A program made the translations under genes and the position numbers. Below the pieces are notes generated by a model. The model was not told the origin of the DNA. It saw nothing but the letters and a program-made list of their open reading frames with translations, and searched no databases. A stretch of DNA of 40,958 nt from Candidatus Thorarchaeota archaeon (lineage in GTDB: Archaea; Asgardarchaeota; Thorarchaeia; Thorarchaeales; Thorarchaeaceae): the NCBI GenBank assembly GCA_029858305.1, contig JAOUFI010000014.1:1-40958 (forward strand), read 5' to 3'. Below are positions 1 to 8,181 of this stretch, one piece after another. Each line of letters begins with the position of its first letter. Position 1 is the first letter of the stretch.

Positions 1-347
1 GAGAGGCCTACGAAGCAGAGAAACGTCAAATTGCAGAGATGTTGATTCGACAACTTGAGATTCTATATCCTGGCATCACGTCTGAGATTGAGATGGTAGA
101 TGTAGCAACTCCGTACACAACATGGCGCTATACTCTGAATGATATGGGTTCACCTATGGGCTGGTTGATGACCAAGGATACGCTCATGACTCAACTTCCA
201 CGAACATTGCCTAATCTTGATAATTTCTATATGGCTGGACAGTGGGTTTTGCCTGGAGGCGGTGTCCCTGGTTGCATCTATAGTGGGAGAAATGTTATCC
301 AGATTCTCTGTAAAAGAGACAGGAAACAGTTCCGAACGGAGAATTGA
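1..347 (+). CDS. CrtI-like FAD-dependent oxidoreductase, C-terminal end (5' truncated by window)
   Basis: An open reading frame already in progress at the left edge (codons from base 3) ends at TGA 345-347, so about 114 C-terminal residues are visible. The tail has the GQWVLPGGGVPGCIYSGR block (about residues 79-96 of the visible part). This resembles the last FAD-contacting segment of phytoene desaturase/carotenoid isomerase-type (CrtI/CrtH) flavoproteins, where a late Gly-rich stretch precedes the C-terminal helix. The Rossmann motif that would prove FAD binding lies outside the window. Members of the family oxidise or isomerise isoprenoid chains or related lipids using FAD; the substrate here is unknown. 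It lies about 2.8 kb upstream of a redox operon that also contains GGR- and CrtC-like proteins, which could indicate a shared isoprenoid theme, but genes on the other strand separate them. Confidence 0.62.
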   Translation, partial: EAYEAEKRQIAEMLIRQLEILYPGITSEIEMVDVATPYTTWRYTLNDMGSPMGWLMTKDTLMTQLPRTLPNLDNFYMAGQWVLPGGGVPGCIYSGRNVIQILCKRDRKQFRTEN

Positions 348-392
348 ATCAATTCTAAGGTGCTGAAATTCTTCATATCTTTGGCTTGAATA

Positions 393-1670
393 CTAGGGAA
401 AGAACAAAGAGAGAATTCCAAAGTATACGACGATAATGACCAAATGCAACAAACCTAAAGGTATCACTGTCTTGTTGAATTCTGCCCAGCTTAATGGTTT
501 GAGATTCTTCTCTGATATCGAAACCACTACCATATTTGGTGCATCTCCAAAAGGCACAACATAGGATCCCGCATTTGTTCCAGCGATGAGGGATAGCGGA
601 ACCATTGGATTAATGGCTGTAAGGTCCTTTGCTGCTGGAGCCAATAAAATACCCACCGCCTTTGCATCCATTGGCGCCATTAATCCACCTGGTACCATCA
701 CCATTAAAACAATTGCAATCAAAACACTGGCTTCCGAAAGCCACTGAAGACCTGCAGCAAGACTTGCGATGATATCTGTAAGGACAAGGCCTTGCACGAT
801 TCCCATAATTCCCATCAAAAAGAATACTGTATCCCATGACAGGCGCCGCAAGAGTTCCTTTGCCCTATCTCTTGAAAACACCAGAAGAGCTCCAGCTATT
901 ATGAGCGCAAGCATTGCCGCTTGTTGGGGAAGAACAATGAGACCAATAATGAGGACAACCATACCAATTAAAGAAACTGCAAGGTCTTGTTTTGACCTAA
1001 TAGCTACATTTGGATTAATAGCGAAAAGGTCTGTCATATCTCGCTCTATGTTATCATCAAACTCGGTACTGAATTTCCTCAACATATACCACATTGTCAA
1101 TATAGTCAGAATAATGGTCAGTGGAAGCATAACAACAAACATGAGCGCAATGTTGATCTCCGCGAGGTAGACCATAACTAAGTTCGTCACAGATCCAATT
1201 GGTGTCGGCATTGAACCAATGCCTGCAATCACAGCTTCTGTCATTAGATAAGGCCGAAAGTCAACATCAATGGCATTACACACTTCTACGGTAAAAGCGC
1301 TGACAATCAGCATTGTTGGCAAAGGATCGAATAGAAGGGATATGAAGAACACTAGAACCATAAAATAGTTGAAGATTCGACGTGGATGTCCAAATGTTCT
1401 TAGTGCCAAAATTATTCCCAAGTACTGAAAGAGACCAGAAGATGCTACCACTGAAACGATAATCATCATCGCAGCAACAAAGAGTATCACATCCCAGCCA
1501 ATTCCTGCTGCATAGTCAACAAACTGTACTCCGTCTAAGAAATAGACTACTGTCGCTGCGACGCCAAAGGCCATTAGAGATGCAGCTGTATCATTGATCC
1601 GTTCACTCATTATCGCTAGGAGTGCAATCACGAAGATTGCCAGAACGATGAAACCAGCAACTAAACTCAT
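393..1670 (-). CDS. SLC13/ArsB-NhaD superfamily anion or ion permease
   Basis: A protein of about 425 aa, almost entirely hydrophobic, with roughly 10-12 predicted membrane segments in two halves. Each half carries a re-entrant-loop-like motif: PTPIGSVTN in the first, and NAGSYVVPFGDAPNMVVV near the C-terminus. These match the paired small-residue/Pro/Asn loops of the ArsB/NhaD/CitM/SLC13 transporters. The family moves organic or inorganic anions (citrate, dicarboxylates, arsenite, sulfate) or Na+/H+ across the cytoplasmic membrane; the substrate is not evident. I prefer the ATG at 1670 because a GAGG sits just upstream and the first membrane helix starts immediately after. ATGs at 1715 and 1787 are in frame, but they would add a polar, poorly conserved-looking extension and lack a Shine-Dalgarno. 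It is divergent from the small membrane protein at 1808. Confidence 0.75.
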   Translation of the reverse strand: MSLVAGFIVLAIFVIALLAIMSERINDTAASLMAFGVAATVVYFLDGVQFVDYAAGIGWDVILFVAAMMIIVSVVASSGLFQYLGIILALRTFGHPRRIFNYFMVLVFFISLLFDPLPTMLIVSAFTVEVCNAIDVDFRPYLMTEAVIAGIGSMPTPIGSVTNLVMVYLAEINIALMFVVMLPLTIILTILTMWYMLRKFSTEFDDNIERDMTDLFAINPNVAIRSKQDLAVSLIGMVVLIIGLIVLPQQAAMLALIIAGALLVFSRDRAKELLRRLSWDTVFFLMGIMGIVQGLVLTDIIASLAAGLQWLSEASVLIAIVLMVMVPGGLMAPMDAKAVGILLAPAAKDLTAINPMVPLSLIAGTNAGSYVVPFGDAPNMVVVSISEKNLKPLSWAEFNKTVIPLGLLHLVIIVVYFGILSLFFP

Positions 1671-1807
1671 AAGCCTCGTTTTGTCAGGATAGCGATAGCT
1701 CCTATTTAGATGCATTGTTTTTTCATCGCAATGAGCGTGTGAATTTCTATCACACAAAAGCAAAATACTGCGTTGACCTAGCCTCAAACACTTTGTGAGG
1801 GAGAAAT

Positions 1808-2230
1808 ATGCGAAACCAAATGCCCTTTGCTCTTTGCATCATTGGAGGATTATTGCTTCTGGGAGCTGGATATACCAACGGAGCAAACACGATCTTTCTT
1901 CTGTATCTTTTCTTCCATTCAATTGTCGCACTTGCCCCCTTCTATCTCATTATCGATATAGTACTTCTTGTGTTATGGGTCATTGCTTGGTTAGGCGGTA
2001 TCGCGGTCATACTTGGCGGTTATCTATTAACCACATCGCATATCCGGACTGGTAAATTTATCATTGCAATCTCTGCTGGCTTTGGTCTAATCAGTCTGAT
2101 TTTAGTTGTCCTCTGGGTCATACTTACAATTGGCTGGGCAGGACTTCTCTTATTGACTTGGCTTATTCTGCATACCGCATGGGCTTTAGGATTAATATTG
2201 ACAGTAATAGCTAGAAGCACAGCTCATTGA
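1808..2230 (+). CDS. Small four-helix membrane protein, unknown function
   Basis: A 140-aa protein I do not recognise. It is composed almost wholly of four or so hydrophobic segments (about residues 8-25, 28-75 as two helices, 84-110 and 113-135) with a single short polar loop (TSHIRTGK, near residue 80). A strong GAGGGAG lies 5 bases before the ATG, which supports the start. The hydrophobic frame and the ribosome binding site argue that it is real. It is divergent from the permease at 393-1670 and convergent with the TauE/SafE permease at 2239 (8-base gap). No catalytic motif, lipobox or Cys/His cluster is visible. It may be an integral membrane accessory protein, but nothing in the sequence says so. 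Confidence 0.6.
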   Translation: MRNQMPFALCIIGGLLLLGAGYTNGANTIFLLYLFFHSIVALAPFYLIIDIVLLVLWVIAWLGGIAVILGGYLLTTSHIRTGKFIIAISAGFGLISLILVVLWVILTIGWAGLLLLTWLILHTAWALGLILTVIARSTAH

Positions 2231-2238
2231 GATGTCCT

Positions 2239-2994
2239 CTACATAAAGAGAGCTTTCAGGAGAGGCACTATTGAAAGCACAATTATAACAATTGAAAGTC
2301 CAATTTCTAATTTTCTCGGTTTAGTTCTTAATGAAACCATACTTCCTAGTCGTGAACCAATTCCTGATGTGGTCAGGACAACAAGTCCTTCTAACAACAG
2401 GAGCTGCTGCTGGCTCCAGTAGAGAAGTACTCCAACAAGAGCTGTGAAGATTGCTGCGAATAATGCTGTAGCGATTGCTCTATGCATATCAACATTAAGT
2501 GTGTGCAGAATCGGGACAAAAAGAGACCCCTCGCTCCCTCCTCTCATTCCTGTTAATGTATTAGCTGCGAGAGAACTCGAGAACAAAGCTGCAAATGAAG
2601 GTCTAAGACGTTCTGATGTTGTAGGGGCGATATGATTGAGATTCATTCCTATCACTGAAATAAGTGAAACGAGAATGAAAACGATTGCAAGAACGAGTGC
2701 GGATGTTGACATGGAAAATGCAATTAGTGTTCCTAAGACAGTACCAATAGATCCACCAAGAATCATAAACGCTCCAAGCTTTCGGTCTATGTTTTTCCTC
2801 TGAGATGCTGCTCCTATTAGACTTGAAACCGGAATTGCCATGAGATTCATTCCATATGCAGAAATTAAGGTGAAACCTACAAGGTTCAAAAGTGGTATTC
2901 GAATCGAGCCACCACCAATACCAAAAATTCCACTTCCAAGTCCTGCTACTAATCCTATTAGTCCTGCTAGAAACAACAACACATAATCCATCAT
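2239..2994 (-). CDS. TauE/SafE (TSUP) family membrane permease
   Basis: A 251-aa protein with about eight membrane segments. Its two halves each start with the family hallmark: GLGSGIFGIGGGSIRIPLL near the N-terminus, and GMRGGSEGSLFVPIL followed by an HRAIATAL stretch in the second half. This matches the sulfite exporter TauE/SafE family, whose members move sulfite, sulfonates, organic acids or other C2-type anions across the cytoplasmic membrane. Length and topology are typical. The start at 2994 gives an MMDYV N-terminus, with a weak GGAAG about 6 bases upstream. It is divergent from the PadR-led operon, so the 214-base spacer 2995-3208 holds both promoters. A link to the redox operon (for example export of its product) is possible but only inferred from position. 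Confidence 0.85.
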   Translation of the reverse strand: MMDYVLLFLAGLIGLVAGLGSGIFGIGGGSIRIPLLNLVGFTLISAYGMNLMAIPVSSLIGAASQRKNIDRKLGAFMILGGSIGTVLGTLIAFSMSTSALVLAIVFILVSLISVIGMNLNHIAPTTSERLRPSFAALFSSSLAANTLTGMRGGSEGSLFVPILHTLNVDMHRAIATALFAAIFTALVGVLLYWSQQQLLLLEGLVVLTTSGIGSRLGSMVSLRTKPRKLEIGLSIVIIVLSIVPLLKALFM

Positions 2995-3161
2995 TCAATT
3001 CTTCCTATTGTGACTCGAACATAGTTGAAGATTAGAACCACCGAATCTGTGTATTGTTTAAGGATTGCTATAGAACGACTTCTTGAACACGTCAAATGAG
3101 TCTAGAATTTTTATTCAGTACTTCGTATTTTGTCGATGTTATCCTTCATCAAGGCATCTGA

Positions 3162-3168
3162 TATATAA
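3162..3168 (+). promoter_or_regulatory. TATA box of the PadR-led operon
   Basis: The sequence TATATAA in the context GATATATAAG is a good archaeal TATA element. About 26 bases downstream is the expected transcription start (near 3190), which leaves a leader of about 20 bases before the PadR ATG at 3209. The box is inferred from sequence only. Confidence 0.55.
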
Positions 3169-3183
3169 GTAGGAAGAAAGCAA

Positions 3184-3203
3184 CTGAGTAGAAATCTACT
3201 TAG
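3184..3203 (+). promoter_or_regulatory. Palindromic operator candidate at the PadR operon start site
   Basis: CTGAGTAGA-AA-TCTACTTAG is a 20-base palindrome with nine-base arms and one mismatch; the inner AGTAGA/TCTACT arms are perfect. It covers the transcription start predicted from the TATA box and ends 5 bases before the padR-like gene. PadR proteins are dimeric winged-helix repressors that usually bind inverted repeats in their own promoters, so autoregulation through this site is a reasonable inference. Confidence 0.5.
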
Positions 3204-3208
3204 TTGGA

Positions 3209-3757
3209 ATGATGATGAGTAAGAAGATCAAATTGTTCCTTCCTACACCAGCGAAGCTTACTCCCATCCAACTACTCATTATGATACAACTTCTTGAATC
3301 GCCAAAATATGGCTATGAAATCCTCAGTAGCCTCAGAAATGGATTCAAGGGGTCTTGGGAACCAAAAACTGGAACAATCTACCCCGCTTTACAATCTCTC
3401 GAGAAGAAAGCATTCATCACTTCAAATCTACAGGACAATAAAACTCACTATAGTCTCACGAAACAAGGAAAATCAATGATTGATGACATGAGCAATTATG
3501 TTGCAGAATATATCATGTTCAACACGAAGTTCATTGAGTCAACTGTTGCAAGTTTACCAGCTGACTTCACACAAGAGGTGTTCAGTAAGATTCACAATTC
3601 CGGTATTGATGAAATCATTCCTGAAGGAACAATCCTTGATGCAATAAGCAGATTGTCAAATACGATGCTAAAGCAGGCGTTTCTTCAGCAACGTCAAAGA
3701 ATTCTCAAGAGAAAGATGAAACTTGTGGAACATCATCTGAAGGCACTTGAAACATGA
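3209..3757 (+). CDS. PadR-family winged-helix transcriptional regulator
   Basis: A 182-aa protein. Residues about 17-90 form the PadR winged helix: LTPIQLLIMIQLLESPKYGY, then GSWEPKTGTIYPALQSLEKK with the TIYPAL recognition-helix signature, then a wing ending in HYSLTKQG. The remaining C-terminal half is helical, ends in a basic segment (QQRQRILKRKMK) and fits the PadR dimerisation region. PadR proteins usually repress neighbouring genes until an aromatic, lipophilic or redox-active ligand is bound. The next gene starts 9 bases after the stop, so this regulator is the first cistron of the redox operon and probably controls it. Three consecutive near-start ATGs (3209, 3212, 3215) make the exact start uncertain by two residues. 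A palindrome lies directly upstream. Confidence 0.9.
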   Translation: MMMSKKIKLFLPTPAKLTPIQLLIMIQLLESPKYGYEILSSLRNGFKGSWEPKTGTIYPALQSLEKKAFITSNLQDNKTHYSLTKQGKSMIDDMSNYVAEYIMFNTKFIESTVASLPADFTQEVFSKIHNSGIDEIIPEGTILDAISRLSNTMLKQAFLQQRQRILKRKMKLVEHHLKALET

Positions 3758-3766
3758 GGTGATATA

Positions 3767-5173
3767 ATGGAGAACTATGATGTGATAGTTGTTGGTGCTG
3801 GTCCTGGTGGATCCATTGCCGCTCGAGAGTCGGCAAAGAAAGGTTTGAAAACTATATTTTTCGAGCGTGGTCGAAAGCCTGGAGAAAAAAATTCCTCTGG
3901 ATGCGGTCTCGGACCAAGAATGTGGCGCGATTTCGATTTTATGACCGAATTGACACCTGAAGATTGCCCCTCACTGCGACCTGGTGCTGCAGCAAGGAAT
4001 TACTTGGTGAATAATGATGGGGAAGTATCAGGCTATCTAATGACAAAGCCAACTGACTCAGTGACATATGAACCAGCTAGAAGTTGGATTACTATGAATT
4101 GTTACAGGAGTGAATTTGATCCTTGGTTGGCTAAATATGCCACAGATGCTGGGGCGGTTTTGAAGACATCGACACTTGTCACTGGTCTCTTAAAAGAGAA
4201 TGGCAAGGTCTCCGGCGTTATTGATGAGAAGGGGAACAAATACAGCGGTTTGGTCATTGGGGCTGATGGCGCAATTTCTATGGTTGCTAGAGAAAGTGGT
4301 TTGCGACAAAGATGGGAGCAGGAACAGGTCACAATAGTTCCACAATATGACTTTGAATGTCCACCTTCAAAAATAGATGATGTCATGGGGGATGAGGCTC
4401 TTGCTGTCTGGTGGTCTGCAACATTTCCAGCAGCATATCAAGTATTCTTCAACGATGGTTTCCACATTGGTCTAGGTAACTGGATGACTTGGTGGGAGAA
4501 GAATCCCATGCACTATCTCAATCAAGTTGTCGCCTTGAAATATTTCCAGCGACAAATCCGAATACTTGAGGCGAAACCACGAGAATTCCAGGTTCATCTC
4601 CTACCATGGCAAGGTCAACCACATGACACACATGCCGATAATGTGATTCTCATTGGCGATGCTGGAGGATTTCCATGTCCACTCGAAGCCGAGGGAATCT
4701 ACCCTGCAATGGTTACCGCTAGAGCCGCAATTGAAACTGCTGTTGAGGCAATATCTGCTGCTGATGTTTCAAAGGAGTTCCTTAATCTTTATGACGCGAA
4801 ATGGAGGGCAACATCCGTCGGTGAGGAGTTCAAGACAGGTCCTGAATTAGCAAGCATCTGGAAAGCGCTTCCATTCAGTCCATTAAAGACGATGTCATGG
4901 TTTGTTCCAATGCTGATGGAAATAATTGGTGGTATCTTTGACTGGTCGGAGCCCCATGCTGTACGAGTCCGACAGATTGCACGCAGAGTCAAGCAGTATC
5001 TTCCTAATGCAATTCCTTTCATTATGAGAGAAGTCATACCATTGTTGACTGCAATTCTCGGAGAAGAGAATATGAATTTACTCACTGATCCTGAGAAACT
5101 CATCGCAGCAATGCCTGAACTCGAAGAAGCTATTGCCCGTTCATTTGTGGAGAATGATATGGAGGAGAAATGA
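3767..5173 (+). CDS. FixC/geranylgeranyl-reductase-like flavoprotein
   Basis: A 468-aa FAD-dependent oxidoreductase. The N-terminus has the Rossmann motif VVGAGPGG (GxGxxG at residues 10-15), an FERGRKPGEK segment that would contact FAD, then SSGCGLGP. A VIGADGA motif sits mid-protein, and NVILIGDAGGF followed by EAEGIYPAM forms the second FAD motif. This order is typical of the family that includes FixC, ETF-quinone oxidoreductase and archaeal geranylgeranyl reductases. The following gene encodes a FixX-like ferredoxin overlapping by 4 bases, so the two almost certainly work as an electron-transfer pair. No fixA/fixB (ETF) gene is in the window, which makes classic FixABCX bifurcation unlikely here. 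Alternatives are reduction of isoprenoid double bonds, or passing electrons from the downstream oxidases to a quinone or ferredoxin pool. The last 100 residues are amphipathic and may touch the membrane. Confidence 0.85.
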   Translation: MENYDVIVVGAGPGGSIAARESAKKGLKTIFFERGRKPGEKNSSGCGLGPRMWRDFDFMTELTPEDCPSLRPGAAARNYLVNNDGEVSGYLMTKPTDSVTYEPARSWITMNCYRSEFDPWLAKYATDAGAVLKTSTLVTGLLKENGKVSGVIDEKGNKYSGLVIGADGAISMVARESGLRQRWEQEQVTIVPQYDFECPPSKIDDVMGDEALAVWWSATFPAAYQVFFNDGFHIGLGNWMTWWEKNPMHYLNQVVALKYFQRQIRILEAKPREFQVHLLPWQGQPHDTHADNVILIGDAGGFPCPLEAEGIYPAMVTARAAIETAVEAISAADVSKEFLNLYDAKWRATSVGEEFKTGPELASIWKALPFSPLKTMSWFVPMLMEIIGGIFDWSEPHAVRVRQIARRVKQYLPNAIPFIMREVIPLLTAILGEENMNLLTDPEKLIAAMPELEEAIARSFVENDMEEK

Positions 5174-5445
5174 GTTTGAAGATAGACCATAAGAAACTGA
5201 TAATGCGAATTCCAGGAACAGGGAATTTTATCACGCTTGATAATGAGAAATGTACTCTGTGTGGTCGTTGCTTGATTATTTGTGTGATGAATCTTTGGAA
5301 AAAGAGTGATGACAGAGTGCATCTAGTCGATGACTATGCTTCTCATTGTCTTGAGTGCGGAGCATGTTATCAAGTGTGTGAATCTGGTGCAATTGATTTT
5401 AGATACCCCGCGGGCGGTACAGGAATCGTTTACGCAAAAGGCTAA
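5170..5445 (+). CDS. FixX-like 2[4Fe-4S] ferredoxin
   Basis: A 91-aa protein with two complete cluster motifs: Cys28-x2-Cys31-x2-Cys34-x3-Cys38 and Cys60-x2-Cys63-x2-Cys66-x3-Cys70. The C-terminus YPAGGTGIVYAKG matches the closing segment of FixX ferredoxin-like proteins. The ATG overlaps the stop of the FixC-like gene (ATGA), which indicates translational coupling. FixX-type proteins carry electrons to or from the FixC/ETF-QO flavoprotein, in which the ferredoxin module is sometimes fused. Here the split arrangement is kept. Its electron partner is very probably the 3767-5173 protein; the ultimate donor or acceptor is unknown. The second cluster motif lacks the Pro that usually follows the last Cys (Cys70-Glu). 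Confidence 0.88.
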   Translation: MSLKIDHKKLIMRIPGTGNFITLDNEKCTLCGRCLIICVMNLWKKSDDRVHLVDDYASHCLECGACYQVCESGAIDFRYPAGGTGIVYAKG

Positions 5446-5467
5446 CAAAATGGGTGAATAATTCAAT

Positions 5468-6913
5468 TTGACAGAAGACATGGTATCTATTATGACCGGT
5501 ATTGTTGGAAGGGACGATGTTTCTGATAACGATGACGTGTTGTCAAAATACTCAGGAAAAACTATACCTTCTCTTGTTGTTTGGCCAAAGACAACTGACG
5601 AAATTGCCCGGATTGTAAGATGGGCGAATTTGAAAAAGATTTCTCTTCTTGTTCGGAGTTCATCAGGACCGAGGCTGCGTGGAGACTGGTTTCCTAAGGT
5701 CGAGAATACTATTATTCTGGATCTAAGTAAGATGGACAGAATTCTACGCATCGACCCACTGAATAAAGTAGTGATGATTGAACCTGGTGTAACATACGGG
5801 AAGCTCTTGAAAGAATTGACAAGAAAGGGACTTCGACCTGCAATACCATTTATTCCTGAGGCTTCAAAGTCTGTTCTATCTGCATGTCTTGATAGAGAGC
5901 CTACGATCATGCCACGATTCCATTGGGATTCCTCAGATCCACTGCTCTGTACAGAAACAGTATTTGGTACCGGAGATGTTTTGCGGACTGGTGCAGCTGC
6001 AGGTCCAGGATCCCTCGAAGAACAATGGGCATCCGGTCAAGCGCAAAAAAATCCTCAAGGCCCATCACAATTTGATCCATTTAGATTGGTCCAAGGGGCT
6101 CAGGGTACTATTGGAATTGTCACATGGATCTCAATGAAATGCGAACAGCTGCCTGAGCACCATAAATTGTACCTTGCAGGTTCCGATAATTTGAACGATT
6201 TCATGGATTTCAACTATGCAGTCCTGCGGAGACGCCTCGCAGATGAACATTTCATGTTAAACAAAGTGAATTTTGAAGCGGCGATAGCAAGCGCTAATGA
6301 TATACCTGAATGGGTACTTGTTATCGGAGTATCTGGTCATGGTATGATAGCAGAAGAGGAGCTTGAATATCGAACTGGCGACATTATGGATATTGCTCGT
6401 GAAACTAATATTATCCTACATGATAGTCTTGGTAAGATTAAGGGAACAGATATCCTAACCCTCCTAAACAAACCTAGTGATGTCGCCTACTGGAAGCTTC
6501 AAGTATACGGTGAGTGTCATGAGATATTTTTCTTAACCACGCTGGATAGAGCGAAAGAATTCTATGAGGTATTTCAAAATACAGCTAACACTGTAGGATT
6601 TCCAATAGATCAGATAGGTGCATATATCCAACCCCTGGCTCAAGGTACGAATACTCATGTCGGATTAGACTTGTTCTATTCACCTGAAGATAAAGAACTA
6701 GTTGAAAAGATGATATCATTATCATCTATGGGTCAAGCTCAATTACTTAACAGAGGCGCATATTTCAGTAGACCTTATGGTTTCATTGTTGATGCAGTGT
6801 TCAAACATGCCTCATCATCCACATTGAGTGCAATGCGTCGTGTGAAGCAAATTTTTGATCCGAGCAACATTCTCAATCCCGGCGCTCTCTGCTTTAAGGA
6901 GGTGCTACAATGA
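5468..6913 (+). CDS. FAD-linked oxidase (VAO/PCMH type), GlcD/GlcE-like subunit
   Basis: A 481-aa protein of the vanillyl-alcohol-oxidase/PCMH flavoprotein fold. Seen in order: VVWPKTTDEIARIVRWAN (FAD-domain entry, about 37-54), IILDLSKMDRILRID, VMIEPGVTYGKLLKEL, VQGAQGTIGIVTW (about 209-221), a cap domain, and the C-terminal IFDPSNILNPGAL signature. The family oxidises 2-hydroxyacids, phenols or other alcohols, usually with an iron-sulfur or flavin electron acceptor. The usual RGGGT pyrophosphate loop reads RSSSGPRLRG, and the GGN block between the two FAD segments is not evident, so the cofactor contact is atypical. The start is TTG at 5468, with GGTGA 11 bases upstream; ATG 5480 is an alternative only four residues later. 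Its stop overlaps the next gene by ATGA. Confidence 0.82.
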   Translation: MTEDMVSIMTGIVGRDDVSDNDDVLSKYSGKTIPSLVVWPKTTDEIARIVRWANLKKISLLVRSSSGPRLRGDWFPKVENTIILDLSKMDRILRIDPLNKVVMIEPGVTYGKLLKELTRKGLRPAIPFIPEASKSVLSACLDREPTIMPRFHWDSSDPLLCTETVFGTGDVLRTGAAAGPGSLEEQWASGQAQKNPQGPSQFDPFRLVQGAQGTIGIVTWISMKCEQLPEHHKLYLAGSDNLNDFMDFNYAVLRRRLADEHFMLNKVNFEAAIASANDIPEWVLVIGVSGHGMIAEEELEYRTGDIMDIARETNIILHDSLGKIKGTDILTLLNKPSDVAYWKLQVYGECHEIFFLTTLDRAKEFYEVFQNTANTVGFPIDQIGAYIQPLAQGTNTHVGLDLFYSPEDKELVEKMISLSSMGQAQLLNRGAYFSRPYGFIVDAVFKHASSSTLSAMRRVKQIFDPSNILNPGALCFKEVLQ

Positions 6914-8181
6914 CCCTCAGCGAATTCGAGGATATGATGGATAGTTGTGTTCGATGTTCAAAGTGTAAATTCATCCCACAACTTGTCATTCAGAGCAAAC
7001 GATTCTCGAGCGTTTGTCCTTCAGTCGATTTCTATAATTTTCATGCGTACTCTGGAGGGGGACGCATGATTATGGGAAATGCATACCAAAAGGGTCGCGT
7101 AGAATTCACACAAGAGATGCTAGATGTGCTTTATAGATGTACAAATTGTGGGGGCTGTGAGGTTTCATGCAAATGGGTCTACGACCTCGAACCTAATGAG
7201 GCAATTCATGCGCTCCGTGTTGCGGCTGTTGAAAATGGTGCAGGTCCTATGCCCAAGCACAGAAAGTACATTGAACTTGTTGAAAGAATGAAGAATCCGT
7301 ATGGCGAGAATCCTGCGCAACGAACCTCATGGTTGACTGATGATATTGAGATTGATGCATCTTCAGATACTCTCTATTTTGTTGGTTGCACTGCTGCTAG
7401 TAGACGAGAAGAGATAGCAATAGCTACGGCTAAAGTTCTGAATGCTGCGAAGGAAAAGTTTCGTATAATGGGTTCCGATGAACAATGTTGTGGCTCGCCT
7501 GTCTACAGAGTTGGAGATGAGAAACGTGCTATTCAGATCATGAAGGAAAATATTGCTAGCTTCGAGCAGGCTGGAATAAAGCGCATCATAACTAGCTGCT
7601 CAGGTTGTTATAACATGCTCAAAGTAGAGTATCCTCGATTTGTGGAACATGACATCGAAGTGGTTCATACTGCACAATTGATAGAATCCTTTCTCAAGGA
7701 AGGCAGACTCGAACTAGTAAAAGATGTACCATTGAAGGTAACATATCATGATCCATGTCATCTTGGAAGAATGGCTGAACCATATGAGAAGTGGGAAGGA
7801 GAAAAGATTGAGGTTCTCACTCTCGTGTATATCTATGATCCACCGAAACCTGAGCGTCGAGGCGCGAATGGCGTTTATGATGCTCCCAGAAATGTATTGA
7901 AACAAATTCCTGGTCTCGAGCTAGTGGAAATGGAGCGTATCCGAGAATACTCCTATTGTTGTGGAGCAGGCGGCGGGTGCAAATCTGCCTATCCGGATTT
8001 TGCTCTTACCACAGCAAATGAACGTTTAGAAGAAGCAGAAGCCACAGGAGCAAATACTCTCGTGTCAGCATGTCCCTTCTGTGGTACGAACTTTCTAGAT
8101 GGTATAGAAAACAGGAACTCATCTATGAAATACTATGACCTGATTCAGCTTGTACTACAAAGCATCGGAGGTGAAGAGTAG
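6910..8181 (+). CDS. CCG-domain iron-sulfur oxidoreductase (GlcF/HdrD/GlpC-like)
   Basis: A 423-aa soluble protein. The N-terminus has Cys13-x2-Cys16-x2-Cys19 with Cys36-Pro, and then Cys77-x2-Cys80-x2-Cys83-x3-Cys87, two [4Fe-4S] sites. Two cysteine-rich CCG domains follow: the first with QCCGSPVYRVGD and TSCSGCYNML, the second with YHDPCHLGR, YCCGAGGGCKSAYP and SACPFCGTN. This architecture is that of GlcF, GlpC, LldE and HdrD/HdrB proteins, which carry electrons from a flavoprotein dehydrogenase to a quinone, heterodisulfide or other acceptor. Here it sits between two VAO-type oxidases, overlapping the first by 4 bases and abutting the second with no gap. A GlcDEF-like flavin-iron-sulfur complex is therefore the natural reading. 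No membrane helix is seen. The first cluster has an extra-long spacing between Cys19 and Cys36. Confidence 0.88.
   Translation: MTLSEFEDMMDSCVRCSKCKFIPQLVIQSKRFSSVCPSVDFYNFHAYSGGGRMIMGNAYQKGRVEFTQEMLDVLYRCTNCGGCEVSCKWVYDLEPNEAIHALRVAAVENGAGPMPKHRKYIELVERMKNPYGENPAQRTSWLTDDIEIDASSDTLYFVGCTAASRREEIAIATAKVLNAAKEKFRIMGSDEQCCGSPVYRVGDEKRAIQIMKENIASFEQAGIKRIITSCSGCYNMLKVEYPRFVEHDIEVVHTAQLIESFLKEGRLELVKDVPLKVTYHDPCHLGRMAEPYEKWEGEKIEVLTLVYIYDPPKPERRGANGVYDAPRNVLKQIPGLELVEMERIREYSYCCGAGGGCKSAYPDFALTTANERLEEAEATGANTLVSACPFCGTNFLDGIENRNSSMKYYDLIQLVLQSIGGEE

Noticed and set aside
769-1170. A 133-residue plus-strand frame inside the ArsB/SLC13 permease
   Set aside because: Basic, Ser/Arg/Ile-rich reverse-complement translation of a membrane protein; no homology features.
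3767-5445. A complete FixABCX bifurcating system
   Set aside because: Only FixC- and FixX-like genes are present; no fixA or fixB is found anywhere in the window.
4789-5910. Minus-strand frames of 177 and 195 residues over the FixC, FixX and first VAO genes
   Set aside because: They are antisense to three genes with clear motifs and translational coupling; their composition is that of reverse-frame translation.
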